The notes under the pieces were generated by a model. It was not told where the DNA came from. It was given only the letters and a program-made list of their open reading frames with translations, and ran no database searches. A program made the translations under genes and the position numbers. From contig CAIYNU010000087.1 in assembly GCA_903927615.1 (NCBI GenBank), forward strand, positions 62,001 to 126,000: a DNA stretch of 64,000 bases, given 5' to 3'. Source of the DNA: an uncultured Rhodospirillales bacterium (GTDB lineage Bacteria > Pseudomonadota > Alphaproteobacteria > Azospirillales > Azospirillaceae). Shown here piece after piece: positions 18,847 to 28,371 of this stretch. Positions within the stretch are counted from its first letter, which is position 1, and every line of letters starts with the position of its first letter.

Positions 18847-21800
18847 ATGTCAACCGCGGGTATCTTCAATCCAGCCCACGCCGAGGGCTTGTACAACGAC
18901 CTGAGGCAGGCAAACACCGAACAGGCGAAGAAGGAGCGGTTCCTTCAGTATCTGACCACGGCGTTCGCGGGGGATGTCGGCGCACAGAAGCTCATCTCCG
19001 CAATGTCCCTCGGTGCCGAGCGCATCATCACGAACATGACCCGTGGCGGCACACTGGCTTCGGGCGGGGCGGACCGCCAAACCGACACGGTGATCATCGC
19101 GTGGGAAAAGGACCTGTCCCGCACCGGGGATCACGCCCGTGACCAGCTTGAGGAGTATCTCGAAGGGAACTGGCGGTCGGGGCAGGCGTACCGATTCGTC
19201 CTTCTGACGACCGACGGCATCCGGTGGCGGCGCTATGCGCCCGATTGGTCCGAAGTCCCGTTCGGGGCGTTCACCCTGGGCAGAAATTTCAAGCTCCGTG
19301 AGGTTCGCAGCTTCGACCTGGCTCCGGAGCGGTTTGCCGACTTCCCGTTCTTCCTGGATGAGGTTCTGTTCGCTTCCGGGCAGCGTCCGGCAACGCTGGA
19401 AAACATTCAGAACGACTTCGGGGACACGTCGAGCGTATTCATCAATTCCATGGTGTGCCTCCAAGGCTGTACGCACGACATGGAACAGCAATCCGATTTG
19501 AAGGTCGCATTCGATCACTGGCGGCGGTTCCTGTCGATTGCCTATGGCAGTTTCGACGACTCCCAGACGATGTTTCTGGTTCACACCTACCTGTCCGTGT
19601 TCGCCAAGTTCATCGCATACGTGGTCGTCACCAAGAGAACGGTGGTCAACGATGACACCATGAGGGGCATTCTCGACGGGTCGGCGTTTCGCAGCTTGAA
19701 TATCGAGCACTTTGTCGAGGATGACGTCTTCCATTGGGTCGGCGGCGCACGCTACTTCACGAACCTTCGCGGCATGTTCCGCGAAATGAGCATGCAATTG
19801 AACAACTACGATTTTTCTGACGTCAAGGAAGATATCCTCAAGGGCTTGTATCAGGAACTGATTGACCTGGAAACCCGTCATGCTCTCGGCGAATACTACA
19901 CGCCTGACTGGCTCTGCGAACGTGTCGTGGACGAGCTTGCACTGACCGCCACCTCCACCGTGCTTGACCCTGCGTGCGGCAGCGGGTCGTTCCTGCGTGC
20001 CACCATTGCCCGCATGAAGCGGGAGTTCCCCGAACTCGGCGCCGAGTCCCTGGCCGAGCAGGTGGTCGGTATCGACATTCACCCGCTGTCGGTCCTGATC
20101 GCCAAGGCGACCGTGCTGATGAGCCTGGGAAGGTCGGTCACGGAAGCGCGTCGTCCCGTGACGCTTCAGGTCTATCTTGCGAATTCGCTGCTGGTGCCGC
20201 GCGGCACGGCTGACCTGTTTCAGCAGACATTCAATATCACTGTCGATGACAAGAGCTATAGGCTGGATGTCAAGGGACTGGCGGGAGCGGATAGCTTCGA
20301 CCGGCTGATTGGCTTCTGCGACGTGATCGTGACGAGATACCCGAATTCCAATCCGATTGAACGGAAATTGTTCACGCGGCTGTTGAAACCTCACCTTCCC
20401 GATAGCGGAGCAGCCGATCTTCCGTCCCAACTTTATGATATATACCGCGGCATGAAGATTGCTCATGTCGAAGGGCGCGACTCCCTTTGGAAGTTCATCC
20501 TTCAGAACTCCTATAAGCCTGTATTCGTCATGGGGCGGTTCGATTTCGTCGTGGGCAATCCGCCGTGGCTGACCTATGCCTCCATCACCAACGCCGAATA
20601 CCAGGGCTTGCTGCGGACATTGTCCGATTCCTACGGGGTTACGCCACAATCGCGGGCAAACATGCCCCATCTTGAGATTGCTGCGATATTCCTTGCGCAC
20701 GCCGTGAACCACTTCCTGAAACCGAGCGGGCTTCTGGCATTCGTCCTGCCGCGAAGCTTCATGTCGGCGGACCAGCATGACAATACCAGGGGCGGTCTCG
20801 TCGAAGGCGTCCGCCTGTCCCAGGTCTGGGACCTGGATGGCGTTTCGGTGCTCTTTCGCGTTCCGAGTTGCGTGATGTTCGCGGTCAAGACCGGGGATGC
20901 AGCGGCTCTGCGGCAAATTCCTGCTGCCGGATTGCCGGGGCTGGCCCTGTCGGGACGGCTGCCCCGTTCCCAGATGCCTTGGTCGGATGCTGTCGGCAGG
21001 CTGTGTTCGGAATCGCGCCGTTGGTACTACTCACGTCTCCAGGGAACACGCGGGGCTGCGCCCTCCGCCTTGACTGCCGTATCCATGTCCTCCCTGGTCG
21101 GGGCCAACGCCTATGCGGACAGGTTTACACAGGGGGCAACCATCGTGCCCCGCAATTTCTTCTTTGTGGAAATCGATCAGGCTGGTCGGCCGGGAGAAGA
21201 CCTTCGTCACCGGGTCGTCTCGCTGCGCACCTCCGCTGCCAGTGACCGGGAGGCGAAGCCACCATGGAAAGGACAGGTTCTGTCGGGTCGTGCGGAAGGA
21301 GCGTTGCTGTTTCGCACCGCCATCTCCCGGAGCGTCATCCCCTTCGCCCTTGTCGATCCGCCATTGGTCCTGCTTCCTGTAATCGGTGGAACGGGAACTG
21401 CCCCTTACAAGATGCTTACCGCCGAAGGTTTGTTGGGTGAAGGATTTACCTACGGCAGTGAATGGTTTTTCAACGCCGAGCAATGCTGGGATCACAGCAG
21501 GACGGAGCATAACCGAGACATGGGCATGTCTCTTCCTGATTACCTCAACTGGCATAACAAGCTGACCGACCAGAATCCCAAGGCGACATTTCTTGTGCTT
21601 TATACTTCTTCGGCTACCGATGCATCCGCAACGGTTGTAGACCGGCGCCAATTTGACCTGCCCTTCATCGTTGACCACAAGACCTATCGGTGTGAATGCA
21701 CCAGCGAAGCTGAAGCGCATTACGTCTCGGCGTACATAAATTCGGGCTATGCCAACCGGATGATTAAGGAGTTCCAATCCCGTGGGTTGTTCGGCCCCAG

Positions 21801-22116
21801 AGACATTCACAAACTCATCGTCAAGATTCCCTTCCCGAAATTCTCCAAGGACGATGCTCAACACGTCGCGCTCTCTGCCCTGGGAGCCCAATGCGCCGCC
21901 CTGGCAGCAAACTTCGTGTCGAGTGCCAATGTCCGTGACCTGCAAACCCACGCCCTCGGCACAATCCGATCGCGCCTGAAGGATCAACTGACCGCCGAAA
22001 TGGGCTTGATAGATGATATCTTGGCTCAACTTTCCACGGGCAAATCCACCGCCCATCAAACCGCCGTGAAGAGGCGAACCCGCAGCCCCCCGAAGAAAGT
22101 CGGCTGGTTCGACTGA
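18847..22116 (+). CDS. Large N6-adenine DNA methyltransferase, possible type IIG restriction-modification protein
   Basis: A 1,089-residue protein. The C-terminal two-thirds is an amino-methyltransferase: LETRHALGEYYTPDWLCERVV, SAM motif I VLDPACGSGSFLRATIARM (about 372-390) and catalytic NPPW (571-574, in FDFVVGNPPWLTYA). A target-recognition-like region follows. The N-terminal about 180 residues (DTVIIAWEKDL, HARDQLEEYLEGNW, FVLLTTDGIRW) resemble the nuclease/adaptor region of fused R-M enzymes, but no canonical PD-(D/E)xK triad is certain. No separate restriction, specificity or BREX gene adjoins it. GC looks somewhat lower than the flanks and it lies beside a tRNA, which suggests acquisition. 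The start at 18847 lacks a strong ribosome binding site. Confidence 0.8.
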   Translation: MSTAGIFNPAHAEGLYNDLRQANTEQAKKERFLQYLTTAFAGDVGAQKLISAMSLGAERIITNMTRGGTLASGGADRQTDTVIIAWEKDLSRTGDHARDQLEEYLEGNWRSGQAYRFVLLTTDGIRWRRYAPDWSEVPFGAFTLGRNFKLREVRSFDLAPERFADFPFFLDEVLFASGQRPATLENIQNDFGDTSSVFINSMVCLQGCTHDMEQQSDLKVAFDHWRRFLSIAYGSFDDSQTMFLVHTYLSVFAKFIAYVVVTKRTVVNDDTMRGILDGSAFRSLNIEHFVEDDVFHWVGGARYFTNLRGMFREMSMQLNNYDFSDVKEDILKGLYQELIDLETRHALGEYYTPDWLCERVVDELALTATSTVLDPACGSGSFLRATIARMKREFPELGAESLAEQVVGIDIHPLSVLIAKATVLMSLGRSVTEARRPVTLQVYLANSLLVPRGTADLFQQTFNITVDDKSYRLDVKGLAGADSFDRLIGFCDVIVTRYPNSNPIERKLFTRLLKPHLPDSGAADLPSQLYDIYRGMKIAHVEGRDSLWKFILQNSYKPVFVMGRFDFVVGNPPWLTYASITNAEYQGLLRTLSDSYGVTPQSRANMPHLEIAAIFLAHAVNHFLKPSGLLAFVLPRSFMSADQHDNTRGGLVEGVRLSQVWDLDGVSVLFRVPSCVMFAVKTGDAAALRQIPAAGLPGLALSGRLPRSQMPWSDAVGRLCSESRRWYYSRLQGTRGAAPSALTAVSMSSLVGANAYADRFTQGATIVPRNFFFVEIDQAGRPGEDLRHRVVSLRTSAASDREAKPPWKGQVLSGRAEGALLFRTAISRSVIPFALVDPPLVLLPVIGGTGTAPYKMLTAEGLLGEGFTYGSEWFFNAEQCWDHSRTEHNRDMGMSLPDYLNWHNKLTDQNPKATFLVLYTSSATDASATVVDRRQFDLPFIVDHKTYRCECTSEAEAHYVSAYINSGYANRMIKEFQSRGLFGPRDIHKLIVKIPFPKFSKDDAQHVALSALGAQCAALAANFVSSANVRDLQTHALGTIRSRLKDQLTAEMGLIDDILAQLSTGKSTAHQTAVKRRTRSPPKKVGWFD

Positions 22117-22149
22117 TTCCAAAACACCCGTATTGAGGCAGGAGGCGAA

Positions 22150-22200
22150 ATGAGCAAAGGTGAAAGCTTGGCGATGAGCCTGGTTCGCCGCCGCCGGTGA
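22150..22200 (+). other. 16-codon ORF with a strong ribosome binding site, possible truncated gene start
   Basis: AGGAGG lies six bases before an ATG that encodes MSKGESLAMSLVRRRR and stops. It begins 33 bases after the methyltransferase gene. It may be the surviving 5' end of a lost downstream partner, or a leader peptide. Translation is supported only by the ribosome binding site. Confidence 0.3.
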
Positions 22201-22277
22201 TGGGGGCACGCGATCACCAACGGCCCCCGAACCATCGTCCGCCCGCGCGGAATGCACTGACCTTCGGAGTCAAGACC

Positions 22278-23111
22278 ATGACCTCGGCCCCAAAATGGAT
22301 CAAGGTCGAAGAGGATGTTCGCACGCGGCACACGCTCTACGCCGTCGGTCCAAGGCTGGTGGGGTTGATGGTCTGCCTGGGGCTGTCCATGGTCGCCAGC
22401 GGCGTGGCCATGATGCAGGCCGCCGGCCTCAGCAGCCATATGGCGGCGATCCGCATCGCACTGGACGCCTACATCTGTCTTCAGCTTACCCAGATCGTCG
22501 TCGCGGCGGTGGTGATCCGCAATGTGCTGACCGCGCATCCGGTGCGGCTGATGATCCTGACGGGTCTGGGTGCGACCACCATCCTGGCGCTGCTGGCCGC
22601 CCTGTTCATGGCCACGGCACTGAACGAGACCAGCCTGGTGGAAGACCTGCTGGACCGGATCGGCTCGGAGCCGTTCTTCACCCTGGACCTGCTGGTGGAC
22701 CCGCTGCATCCCATCGTCGATCTGCTGGCCTCGTATTATCTGCGAAGCATCGAAACCGAGACGATCACGCGGGAACTCTCCAACATCGTGACGCTCACCG
22801 CGGCCATCCTGCTGATTCGGGACCTGCCCCTGTGCCTGTACGCCACCCTGTCCCGCCGGCTCCGGGTCCGGTGCGAAGGCGAGGTCCATCGCACCGACGA
22901 CGCGTTGAAACCCTGGAAGCGCGCCATGCGCCGCATGATCATGATTCTGGCCATGGACCTTCAGCAGCCCCAGCCCTTACGCCCGAAACTGGGGTGGCCG
23001 AAGATCAGGATGCCCAGACTGGCGTTCAAAAAAGCGGCGCCCCCCAAGACCATTACCATCATTCCGCCCAAAGGCCGGCCGCTTCTGACCTCCAGGGTCT
23101 CAAAGAAGTGA
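22278..23111 (+). CDS. Uncharacterised polytopic membrane protein
   Basis: A 277-residue protein of unknown function. After a short N-terminus it has hydrophobic segments at about 25-45, 60-85, 92-115 and 180-200, with an amphipathic middle part (SLVEDLLDRIGSEPFFTLDLLVDPL). The tail is basic, Pro-rich and cytoplasmic-looking (about 235-277). GGAG precedes the ATG at 22278. Its last 12 bases overlap the 3' end of the convergent helicase gene. I do not recognise the family; a DUF2569-like membrane protein is a weak possibility. Confidence 0.6.
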   Translation: MTSAPKWIKVEEDVRTRHTLYAVGPRLVGLMVCLGLSMVASGVAMMQAAGLSSHMAAIRIALDAYICLQLTQIVVAAVVIRNVLTAHPVRLMILTGLGATTILALLAALFMATALNETSLVEDLLDRIGSEPFFTLDLLVDPLHPIVDLLASYYLRSIETETITRELSNIVTLTAAILLIRDLPLCLYATLSRRLRVRCEGEVHRTDDALKPWKRAMRRMIMILAMDLQQPQPLRPKLGWPKIRMPRLAFKKAAPPKTITIIPPKGRPLLTSRVSKK

Positions 23112-24644
23112 CCCGCGCCCCAGATAGGCCTGGGCCGCCGCCACGCTGGACCGCTGCGGCCGGGTCGGCAGCAGCGGACGGCCCAGGCAGTTGGCACAGC
23201 GTCCGCAGCGCCCGGCCTGGTGGTCGCCCAGATCCCGGACCAGGAAGCGCATCAGACAGCCCCAGGTGCGCAGATAGGCCGTCATCCGCCCCCATTCCCG
23301 GCGCCGATGGCGCGCCAACTCGGTGATGCGGGCGGGGTCGGGCCGGTACGGCACGTCGCTGAGCGCCCAGCGGGACCCGACGCGACTCACCGGCGGCGGA
23401 TCGGCGGCAGCCAGCCGTCGCAGCATCTGATCGATCTCGGCCCCGGGCAATTCGGTGGTCGCTTCCAAGTGGGCCACGGTCAGGCCGGATGGGGCCCCGG
23501 TCAACGCCGCCAAGACCGCCCTGACCTCGTCCTCCAGGGGGAAGGCGTTGGCGATGAACGACTCGACGATGCCGGCATCCTCCCGTCCCGCCAGCAGCAC
23601 ACCGTAGGCTGACTCCAGCGCCCGGCCGGCGCGCCCCACCTGCTGATAGTACTGAAGCACCGAAGCCGGCCGCTGGACGTGGATGACGAAGGCCAGATCG
23701 GGCTTGTCGAAGCCCAGCCCGAGGGCGGTGGTGGCCACCAGCGCCTTCAGCCGGTTGGACCGCAACGCCTCTTCACGCCGACGCCGATGCTCGGCCGCCT
23801 CCAGGCCGCAGCCATCGGCGATTTTGGCATGATAGGGGTCCACCGTCAGACCGCACCGGCGCAGCCAGCCCGCCAGCCGGTCGGCCTCGTGGGTGGTCAG
23901 GGTGTAGATGATGCCGCTGCCCGGCAATCCCGGCACCGTATCGGCCAACCAGGCATAACGATCGGCCCGAGCCGGCAGGGTAATGGCCTGAAGCCGCAGG
24001 GACTCCCGGCTGAGCGGCCCCCGGAGGGTGCGGGTGGCGGCGCCGAGTTGCCCCGCCACATCCGCCGCCACCCGGTCGTTGGCGGTGGCGGTGGTGGCCA
24101 GCAGCGCCACCTCCGGGCGCAGGCGTGCCGCCAGCAACCGGCGGATGCGCTGATAATCGGGGCGGAAGTCGTGGCCCCAGTCCGAAATGCAATGGGCCTC
24201 GTCGATCACGAACAGCGCCACCCGGCCAAGCATCCCCGAAAGCCGGCCGGACAGAAAGGCCTCGCTGCCGAGCCGCTCGGGCGAGACCAGCAACAGGTCC
24301 ACCGCGTCGCCGGCGAGGGCCGCGGTGATTCGCTCCCACTCCCCGGCGTTTTCACCAGTCAGGCTTTCGGCGACCAGCCCCAGCGCCGACGCCGCCCGGA
24401 GCTGGTCGCGAATCAGGGCCAGCAAGGGCGAGATCAGCAGGGTTGGCCCGGCACCTTTCCGCCGCAAGGCCAGCGTCGCCGCAAAATACACCAGGCTTTT
24501 GCCCCAGCCGGTGCTCTGAACCAGCAATACCGGCACCGTGCCGTGGCATAGGGCCTCGATGGCCCGCCACTGATCGGCCTTGAAGGTGACGATTTGCCCC
24601 CCGCTCCGCCGCCGCAGCTCCGCCAGGAGGTCCTGTTGCTCCAC
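23100..24644 (-). CDS. RecQ-type ATP-dependent DNA helicase
   Basis: A 514-residue superfamily 2 helicase. Motif 0/I is FKADQWRAIEALCHG with QSTGWGKSLVY (Walker A), then LLISPLLALIRDQ, motif II with the RecQ signature VIDEAHCISDWGHDFRPDY, ATTATAND, and in domain 2 VATTALGLGFDKPDLAFVIHV and QQVGRAGR. A C-terminal CGRCANC points to zinc binding. There is no HRDC domain, so it is shorter than E. coli RecQ (about 610). GTG start with AAGGGG upstream. It overlaps the convergent membrane-protein gene by 12 bases. Confidence 0.88.
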   Translation of the reverse strand: MEQQDLLAELRRRSGGQIVTFKADQWRAIEALCHGTVPVLLVQSTGWGKSLVYFAATLALRRKGAGPTLLISPLLALIRDQLRAASALGLVAESLTGENAGEWERITAALAGDAVDLLLVSPERLGSEAFLSGRLSGMLGRVALFVIDEAHCISDWGHDFRPDYQRIRRLLAARLRPEVALLATTATANDRVAADVAGQLGAATRTLRGPLSRESLRLQAITLPARADRYAWLADTVPGLPGSGIIYTLTTHEADRLAGWLRRCGLTVDPYHAKIADGCGLEAAEHRRRREEALRSNRLKALVATTALGLGFDKPDLAFVIHVQRPASVLQYYQQVGRAGRALESAYGVLLAGREDAGIVESFIANAFPLEDEVRAVLAALTGAPSGLTVAHLEATTELPGAEIDQMLRRLAAADPPPVSRVGSRWALSDVPYRPDPARITELARHRRREWGRMTAYLRTWGCLMRFLVRDLGDHQAGRCGRCANCLGRPLLPTRPQRSSVAAAQAYLGRGSLL

Positions 24645-25090
24645 CCCGCCACCCCTTGAAATGAAAAAAGTTAGGATTGATAAAATTATCCAGCTTTTCC
24701 ATAAGCAGTCTTAACTTTTCTTCAGGGCATGTGTTTTTTCCTTTTCTATCCGCGACACACGCAACCGAAAAATCATCCCAAATATTTTTATCGGTATCAA
24801 GCACAACGACACTCGCCATGGGACAAGTCAATGGATTGAAATCGCATATTTGCGTATTCCCTAACCGGTCGCTAGTGTTCCGACTCCAACGGACCATTCC
24901 GACCCCGTTGGGCCGGAACACTGGCCTGTTCAATGGGTTGTGTTGTGCCCTCGACACGATCGTCAGGAACGAAGCGTCTCGTTCACAACACTAGGGCTAA
25001 GGGGCTTGCCGATGGCGATCCCCCCCCGGTCGCCCAAGCTATGCTGCCCGCGCCATGGACTTCGGCGCCTCGCCGCTTTATAAAGCGGGC
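24645..25090. other. AT-rich intergenic region with two inverted repeats
   Basis: This 446-base gap separates recQ and dapF and is clearly less GC-rich than its surroundings. The minus frame opening at 24820 (MASVVVLDTDKNIWDDFSV) reads like protein for about 60 codons before running out of phase into recQ. It could be decayed coding sequence. No intact gene can be supported. Confidence 0.4.
24874..24922. repeat. Long imperfect inverted repeat (18-19 bp arms, 12-base loop)
   Basis: The left arm AGTGTTCCGACTCCAACGG pairs with the right arm CCGTTGGGCCGGAACACT apart from two interruptions. A second, shorter repeat GTGTTGTG/CACAACAC spans 24940-24991. They may be transposon-end or REP-like sequence or a regulatory structure ahead of dapF. 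Confidence 0.55.
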
Positions 25091-25930
25091 ATGACTCTGC
25101 CCTTCCTCAAAATGCACGGACTCGGCAACGACTTCGTGGTGTTCGACGCCCGACCGGCGCCGCTTGGGTTAACCCTTGCGGCGGTGCGCGCCGTGGCCGA
25201 TCGGCGCACCGGGGTTGGGTGTGACCAGTTGATCATCATCGAGCCGCCCCAGACCCCCGACACCGCCGCGTTCATGCGCATTCACAACGCTGATGGCAGC
25301 GAAGTGTCGGCCTGCGGCAATGCCAGCCGGTGCGTGGCGGCCCTGCTGATGGCCGAAACCGGCCTGGATCGCGTCGCGCTGGCCACCAAGGCCGGTCGAT
25401 TGGAGGCCAGCCGGGACTCCCGAGGCCAGATCACCGTGGATATGGGCCCGGCGCGGTTGGACTGGCGGGAGATTCCCCTGGCCGAAGCCGCCGAAACCGA
25501 CGCTCTCGAGATCAGCCACGGGCCGTTGAACCGGCCGGTGGCGGTGAGCATGGGCAATCCCCATGCGGTGTTTTTCGTCCCCGACGTGGACGCGGTTCCG
25601 CTGGCCGAGGTCGGGCCGGTCCTGGAGCACCACCCGATGTTCCCCGAGCGCGCCAACATCGAGGTGGCGCAGGTGTTGGGGCCGGGGCGTCTGCGCATGC
25701 GGGTGTGGGAACGCGGCACCGGGATCACCCGGGCCTGCGGCACCGGCGCGTGCGCGGTGCTGGTGGCGGCGGCCAGGCGAGGCCTCACCGGACGCAGCGC
25801 CGAGGTGGTGCTCGACGGGGGCGTGCTGGCGATCACCTGGCGAGCCGACGGCCATGTGCTGATGACCGGCCCGGCCACCACCAGCTTTTCCGGCCGGCTG
25901 GCACCCGAGCTGTCGACCCCGCCGTCATGA
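25091..25930 (+). CDS. dapF: Diaminopimelate epimerase
   Basis: A 279-residue enzyme converting LL- to meso-diaminopimelate for lysine and peptidoglycan synthesis. Both catalytic cysteines are present, in SEVSACGNASRCVA (Cys75) and GITRACGTGACAV. The N-terminal MHGLGNDFVVFD is the family signature. The ATG at 25091 replaces the longer track start. The stop overlaps the mtaB start as ATGA, and mtaB overlaps ftsY the same way, giving a tightly coupled dapF-mtaB-ftsY operon. Confidence 0.95.
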   Translation: MTLPFLKMHGLGNDFVVFDARPAPLGLTLAAVRAVADRRTGVGCDQLIIIEPPQTPDTAAFMRIHNADGSEVSACGNASRCVAALLMAETGLDRVALATKAGRLEASRDSRGQITVDMGPARLDWREIPLAEAAETDALEISHGPLNRPVAVSMGNPHAVFFVPDVDAVPLAEVGPVLEHHPMFPERANIEVAQVLGPGRLRMRVWERGTGITRACGTGACAVLVAAARRGLTGRSAEVVLDGGVLAITWRADGHVLMTGPATTSFSGRLAPELSTPPS

Positions 25931-27261
25931 CCGACGATCTCGTGACCGACCATCCCGTGACCGACCCGCTCGTCAACCAAGGACCGCACCCGGACCGGGT
26001 TCAGATCATCACCTTCGGCTGCCGGCTGAACGCCTATGAATCCGAGGTCATGCGCCAACTGGGCGAATCGGCGGGCTTGGGCGAGGCGGTGATCGTCAAC
26101 ACCTGCGCGGTGACGCTTGAAGCCGAACGTCAGGCCCGTCAGGCGATCCGCAAGGCCCGGCGCGAACACCCCGACGCCCGCATCGTCGTCACCGGCTGTG
26201 CCGCGCAAATCAACCCCCAAGCCTTCGCCGTGATGCCCGAGGTCGATCAGGTGTTGGGCAATATCGAGAAGCTGACGGCCACGAGCTATGCCGGAGACCG
26301 CTTCGGCAACGGCGCCGAGGCCCGGATCCAGGTCAACGACATCATGTCGGTGCGCGAAACCGCCGGCCACCTGATCGCCGGATTCGAGGGCCGCAGCCGG
26401 GCCTTCGTCCAGGTCCAGCAGGGGTGCGACCACCGCTGCACCTTCTGCATCATTCCGTTTGGACGCGGGCCGTCGCGCTCGGTGCCGGTGGGGGCCGTGG
26501 TCGACCAAATTCGCACCCTGGTCACTGGCGGCATCCACGAAGTCGTCTTGAGCGGCGTTGATATCACCTCTTATGGCGGTGATCTGCCGGGCCGGCCCCG
26601 GCTCGGGCACATGGTGCGGCGGTTGCTGGCTTTGGTGCCGGAGCTGCCGCGGTTGCGCCTGTCGTCCCTGGACCCGGCCGGGATCGATCCGGATTTGTGG
26701 CGGCTGATCGCCGAGGAACCGAGGCTGATGCCCCATCTGCACCTGAGCCTTCAGGCCGGCGACGACCTGATTCTCACCCGCATGAAGCGGCGCCACCGCC
26801 GGGCCGACGCGGTCGAGCTGTGCCATCGGGCGCGGGCGCTGCGGCCCGATCTGGTGTTCGGCGCCGACCTGATCGCGGGCTTTCCCACCGAAACCGAGGC
26901 CATGTTCGAACGGACCCTCGCCCTGGTTCAGGACTGCGACCTGACCTGGCTCCATGTCTTCCCCTATTCACCGCGCCCCGGCACCCCGGCCGCGCGCATG
27001 CCCCAATGTCCGGTGGCGGACCGCCGGGACCGGGCGGCCCGGTTGCGCGCCGCCGGTGCCGCAGCGGTCGCCCGGTTCCTGGGGTCGCGCATCGGCACCG
27101 AAGCCACGGTGCTGGTGGAACAGGGCAACCAGGGCCATACCGAGCAGTTCGCGGAGATCCGACTCGACCGGACGGCCCCGGCCGGCACGCTGGCTCGGGC
27201 CGCCATCACCGCCGCCGACGACACCCGGTTGCACGGCATCCTGATTCGGGAGGCGGCATGA
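25927..27261 (+). CDS. mtaB: tRNA (N6-threonylcarbamoyladenosine37-C2)-methylthiotransferase
   Basis: A 444-residue radical-SAM methylthiotransferase that converts t6A to ms2t6A at position 37 of ANN-decoding tRNAs. N-terminal cluster cysteines are C32 (TFGCRLNAYE), C60 (VNTCAV) and C91 (VTGCAAQ). The radical-SAM motif CDHRCTFC lies at about 167-174 and is followed by PFGRGPSRSVP. A TRAM-like C-terminus ends the chain. The real start is the ATG at 25927 overlapping the dapF stop; the 643-residue track ORF simply continues upstream in the shadow of dapF. Confidence 0.93.
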   Translation: MTDDLVTDHPVTDPLVNQGPHPDRVQIITFGCRLNAYESEVMRQLGESAGLGEAVIVNTCAVTLEAERQARQAIRKARREHPDARIVVTGCAAQINPQAFAVMPEVDQVLGNIEKLTATSYAGDRFGNGAEARIQVNDIMSVRETAGHLIAGFEGRSRAFVQVQQGCDHRCTFCIIPFGRGPSRSVPVGAVVDQIRTLVTGGIHEVVLSGVDITSYGGDLPGRPRLGHMVRRLLALVPELPRLRLSSLDPAGIDPDLWRLIAEEPRLMPHLHLSLQAGDDLILTRMKRRHRRADAVELCHRARALRPDLVFGADLIAGFPTETEAMFERTLALVQDCDLTWLHVFPYSPRPGTPAARMPQCPVADRRDRAARLRAAGAAAVARFLGSRIGTEATVLVEQGNQGHTEQFAEIRLDRTAPAGTLARAAITAADDTRLHGILIREAA

Positions 27262-28328
27262 TCAAGTTCTGGCGCAGCAAGTCTGATGAAGCCAAGCCGG
27301 ACGTGCCGCCCGTCGCGGCGCCCGTCCCCCCGCCGCCAGTGTCCGTCCCGACGCCGACCATCACCAAGCCGGCCCCGCCGGCCCCCGCGGCCCCCGCCGC
27401 CGAACCGCCCCGGGGCGGCTGGCTGTCGCGGCTGCGCCAGGGACTGACCAAGTCCTCCAGCAAGCTGACCGAGGGCATCACCAGCATTTTCACCAAGCGC
27501 CGGCTCGACCACGCGACGCTGGAGGAGCTGGAGGATTTGCTGATCGGTGCCGACCTGGGTCCGACCACCGCGGCCCGTTTGACCAGGGACCTCGCGGCCA
27601 ACCGGTTCGGCAAGGAAATTACCGCGGAAGAGGTCCGGACGCTGCTGGCCACCGAAATTGCCGGCCTGCTGGCGCCGGTGGCCCGGCCGCTGATCCCCGA
27701 CCCGTCGCTCAAGCCCCATGTGATCCTGATGGTCGGGGTCAACGGCACCGGCAAAACCACCACCATCGGCAAGCTGGCCCGACAGTGGCGCGACGACGGC
27801 CGGTCGGTGATGCTGGTGGCCGGCGACACGTTTCGGGCGGCGGCGGTCAGTCAGCTCAAAGTCTGGGGTGAACGCAGCGGTTGCCCGGTGGTGGCCCGGG
27901 AGACCGGTGCCGACCCAGCCGGTCTCGCCTATGATGCCCTGGAGCGGGCACGCCGGGAGGGAACCGAGCTGCTGCTGATCGACACCGCCGGCCGACTCCA
28001 GAACAAGACCGATCTGATGGCCGAATTGCAGAAAGTGATTCGGGTGCTTCGCAAGCTGGACCCGTCCGCCCCCCATTCAGTGCTGCTGACCCTGGATGCC
28101 ACCACCGGTCAAAACGCCCATTCCCAGGTCGAGGTGTTTCAGGGCATGGTCGGCGTCACCGGGCTGGTGGTGACCAAGCTGGACGGCTCGGCCCGGGGCG
28201 GTGTGCTGGTGGCCCTGGCCGAAAAATTCGGTCTGCCGGTGCATGCCATTGGCGTCGGTGAGGGCGTCGATGATCTGCGTCCCTTCGACCCCACCGCCTT
28301 CTCCCGCTCCTTGATGGGGTTGGAATGA
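27258..28328 (+). CDS. ftsY: Signal recognition particle receptor FtsY
   Basis: A 356-residue SRP-type GTPase that docks ribosome-SRP complexes at the membrane. A Pro/Ala-rich acidic-to-neutral N-terminal A-region (1-55) precedes the NG domain. Visible motifs are G1 GVNGTGKTTTIGKL, GDTFRAAAVSQL, G3 LLIDTAGRLQNKTDLM, G4 TKLDGSARGG and the closing GVGEGVDDLRPF. GGGAGG lies just before the ATG, which overlaps the mtaB stop as ATGA. The A-region is short compared with E. coli FtsY, as is usual in alphaproteobacteria. Confidence 0.96.
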   Translation: MIKFWRSKSDEAKPDVPPVAAPVPPPPVSVPTPTITKPAPPAPAAPAAEPPRGGWLSRLRQGLTKSSSKLTEGITSIFTKRRLDHATLEELEDLLIGADLGPTTAARLTRDLAANRFGKEITAEEVRTLLATEIAGLLAPVARPLIPDPSLKPHVILMVGVNGTGKTTTIGKLARQWRDDGRSVMLVAGDTFRAAAVSQLKVWGERSGCPVVARETGADPAGLAYDALERARREGTELLLIDTAGRLQNKTDLMAELQKVIRVLRKLDPSAPHSVLLTLDATTGQNAHSQVEVFQGMVGVTGLVVTKLDGSARGGVLVALAEKFGLPVHAIGVGEGVDDLRPFDPTAFSRSLMGLE

Positions 28329-28371
28329 CCGCAAGTCTTGATTATGACGGTGTACTCGACTAACCACGAGC

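Noticed and set aside
18850-20916. 688-codon minus-strand ORF opposite the methyltransferase
   Set aside because: The plus strand carries all methyltransferase motifs; the antisense frame is not protein-like.
18601-22280. tRNA-Gln as an attachment site with a right-end copy
   Set aside because: I found no convincing copy of the tRNA-Gln 3' end after the methyltransferase gene; a GGCCCCCGAACCA-like string at about 22223 is too weak.
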